Origin: Porphyra umbilicalis
Taxonomy: Eukaryota; Rhodophyta; Bangiophyceae; Bangiales; Bangiaceae
Assembly (NCBI GenBank): GCA_002049455.2
Contig: KV918875.1
Span: 77,128-141,127, forward strand
DNA length: 64,000 bases
Reading direction: 5' to 3'
Each line of letters begins with the position of its first letter. Position 1 is the stretch's first letter. The notes under the pieces are model-generated. The model had not been told where the DNA came from, searched no databases, and was given only the letters and a program-made list of their open reading frames with translations. Position numbers and translations under genes: made by a program. Positions 63,911 to 64,000 of the stretch are shown here, piece after piece.

Positions 63911-64000
63911 GGTGCGAGCACACAGCGCGTTGATGAAATCTCGTGTCAGGTTCCAAGGTATCTGCAACAAGGCCGAACCGTATTGCTGCTCGACCCCTTT
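63911..64000. other. Right flank
   Basis: Ninety bases outside the Harbinger element; nothing recognised. Confidence 0.6.

Overview
The window is nuclear DNA of a very GC-rich, intron-poor eukaryote. Coding sequence with an extreme G/C third position, long G and C homopolymers, a PAPS-type sulfotransferase with an algal/fungal-style C-terminal membrane anchor, and the mix of KDZ, Copia, R2-like, hAT and Harbinger elements would all fit a bangiophyte red alga (Porphyra/Pyropia type). That placement is inference; no marker gene or rRNA is present to prove it.

Left part (1-17,000), host genes in GC-rich spacer. A sulfotransferase-family gene lies at 1167-1994(+), a short probably mitochondrial protein at 3511-3795(+), an unknown organelle-type protein at 4548-5387(-), a large FUSC/aromatic-acid-exporter-like membrane protein at 8067-11498(+), and a secreted or signal-anchored Cys-containing protein at 15548-16342(-). 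The two longer genes are readable only if short G/C homopolymers change length, so sequence error or slippage is likely there. The spacers are Ala/Pro/Arg/Gly-type low complexity.

Middle part (17,070-32,392), a nested transposon. A KDZ (Kyakuja-Dileera-Zisupton) DNA transposon of about 10.4 kb carries a Ulp1-type protease gene on + and a KDZ transposase gene on -, converging on each other. It has inverted termini and a 9-bp target duplication. A 4,960-bp Ty1/Copia retrotransposon (418-bp LTRs, 5-bp duplication GCAAC, half-tRNA-iMet primer site) has inserted near its right end. All coding regions in both are broken.

32,600-51,341 holds three copies (A, B, C) of one non-LTR retrotransposon family with an ORF1 and an R2-type ORF2 (zinc fingers, reverse transcriptase, CCHC motif plus restriction-like endonuclease). 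Copy B is split by a 770-bp hAT-type MITE with a perfect 8-bp duplication. Copy C is the longest and is bounded by 156-bp direct repeats.

A TA-flanked MITE with 23-bp inverted ends occurs twice (427-557 and 51,568-51,697).

Right part (53,737-63,907) is a complete 10,171-bp PIF/Harbinger transposon with perfect 29-bp TIRs and a TCA duplication. It carries a DDE transposase whose C-terminal part is swollen by about twenty copies of a 33-residue repeat, a Myb/SANT-like partner protein, and an additional Cys- and Pro-rich protein containing eight exact-length 60-bp repeats. Subterminal GCGAACC-type motifs mark both ends. Its layout (transposase on +, partner genes on -, tails facing each other) matches the usual two-gene Harbinger system with an extra gene.
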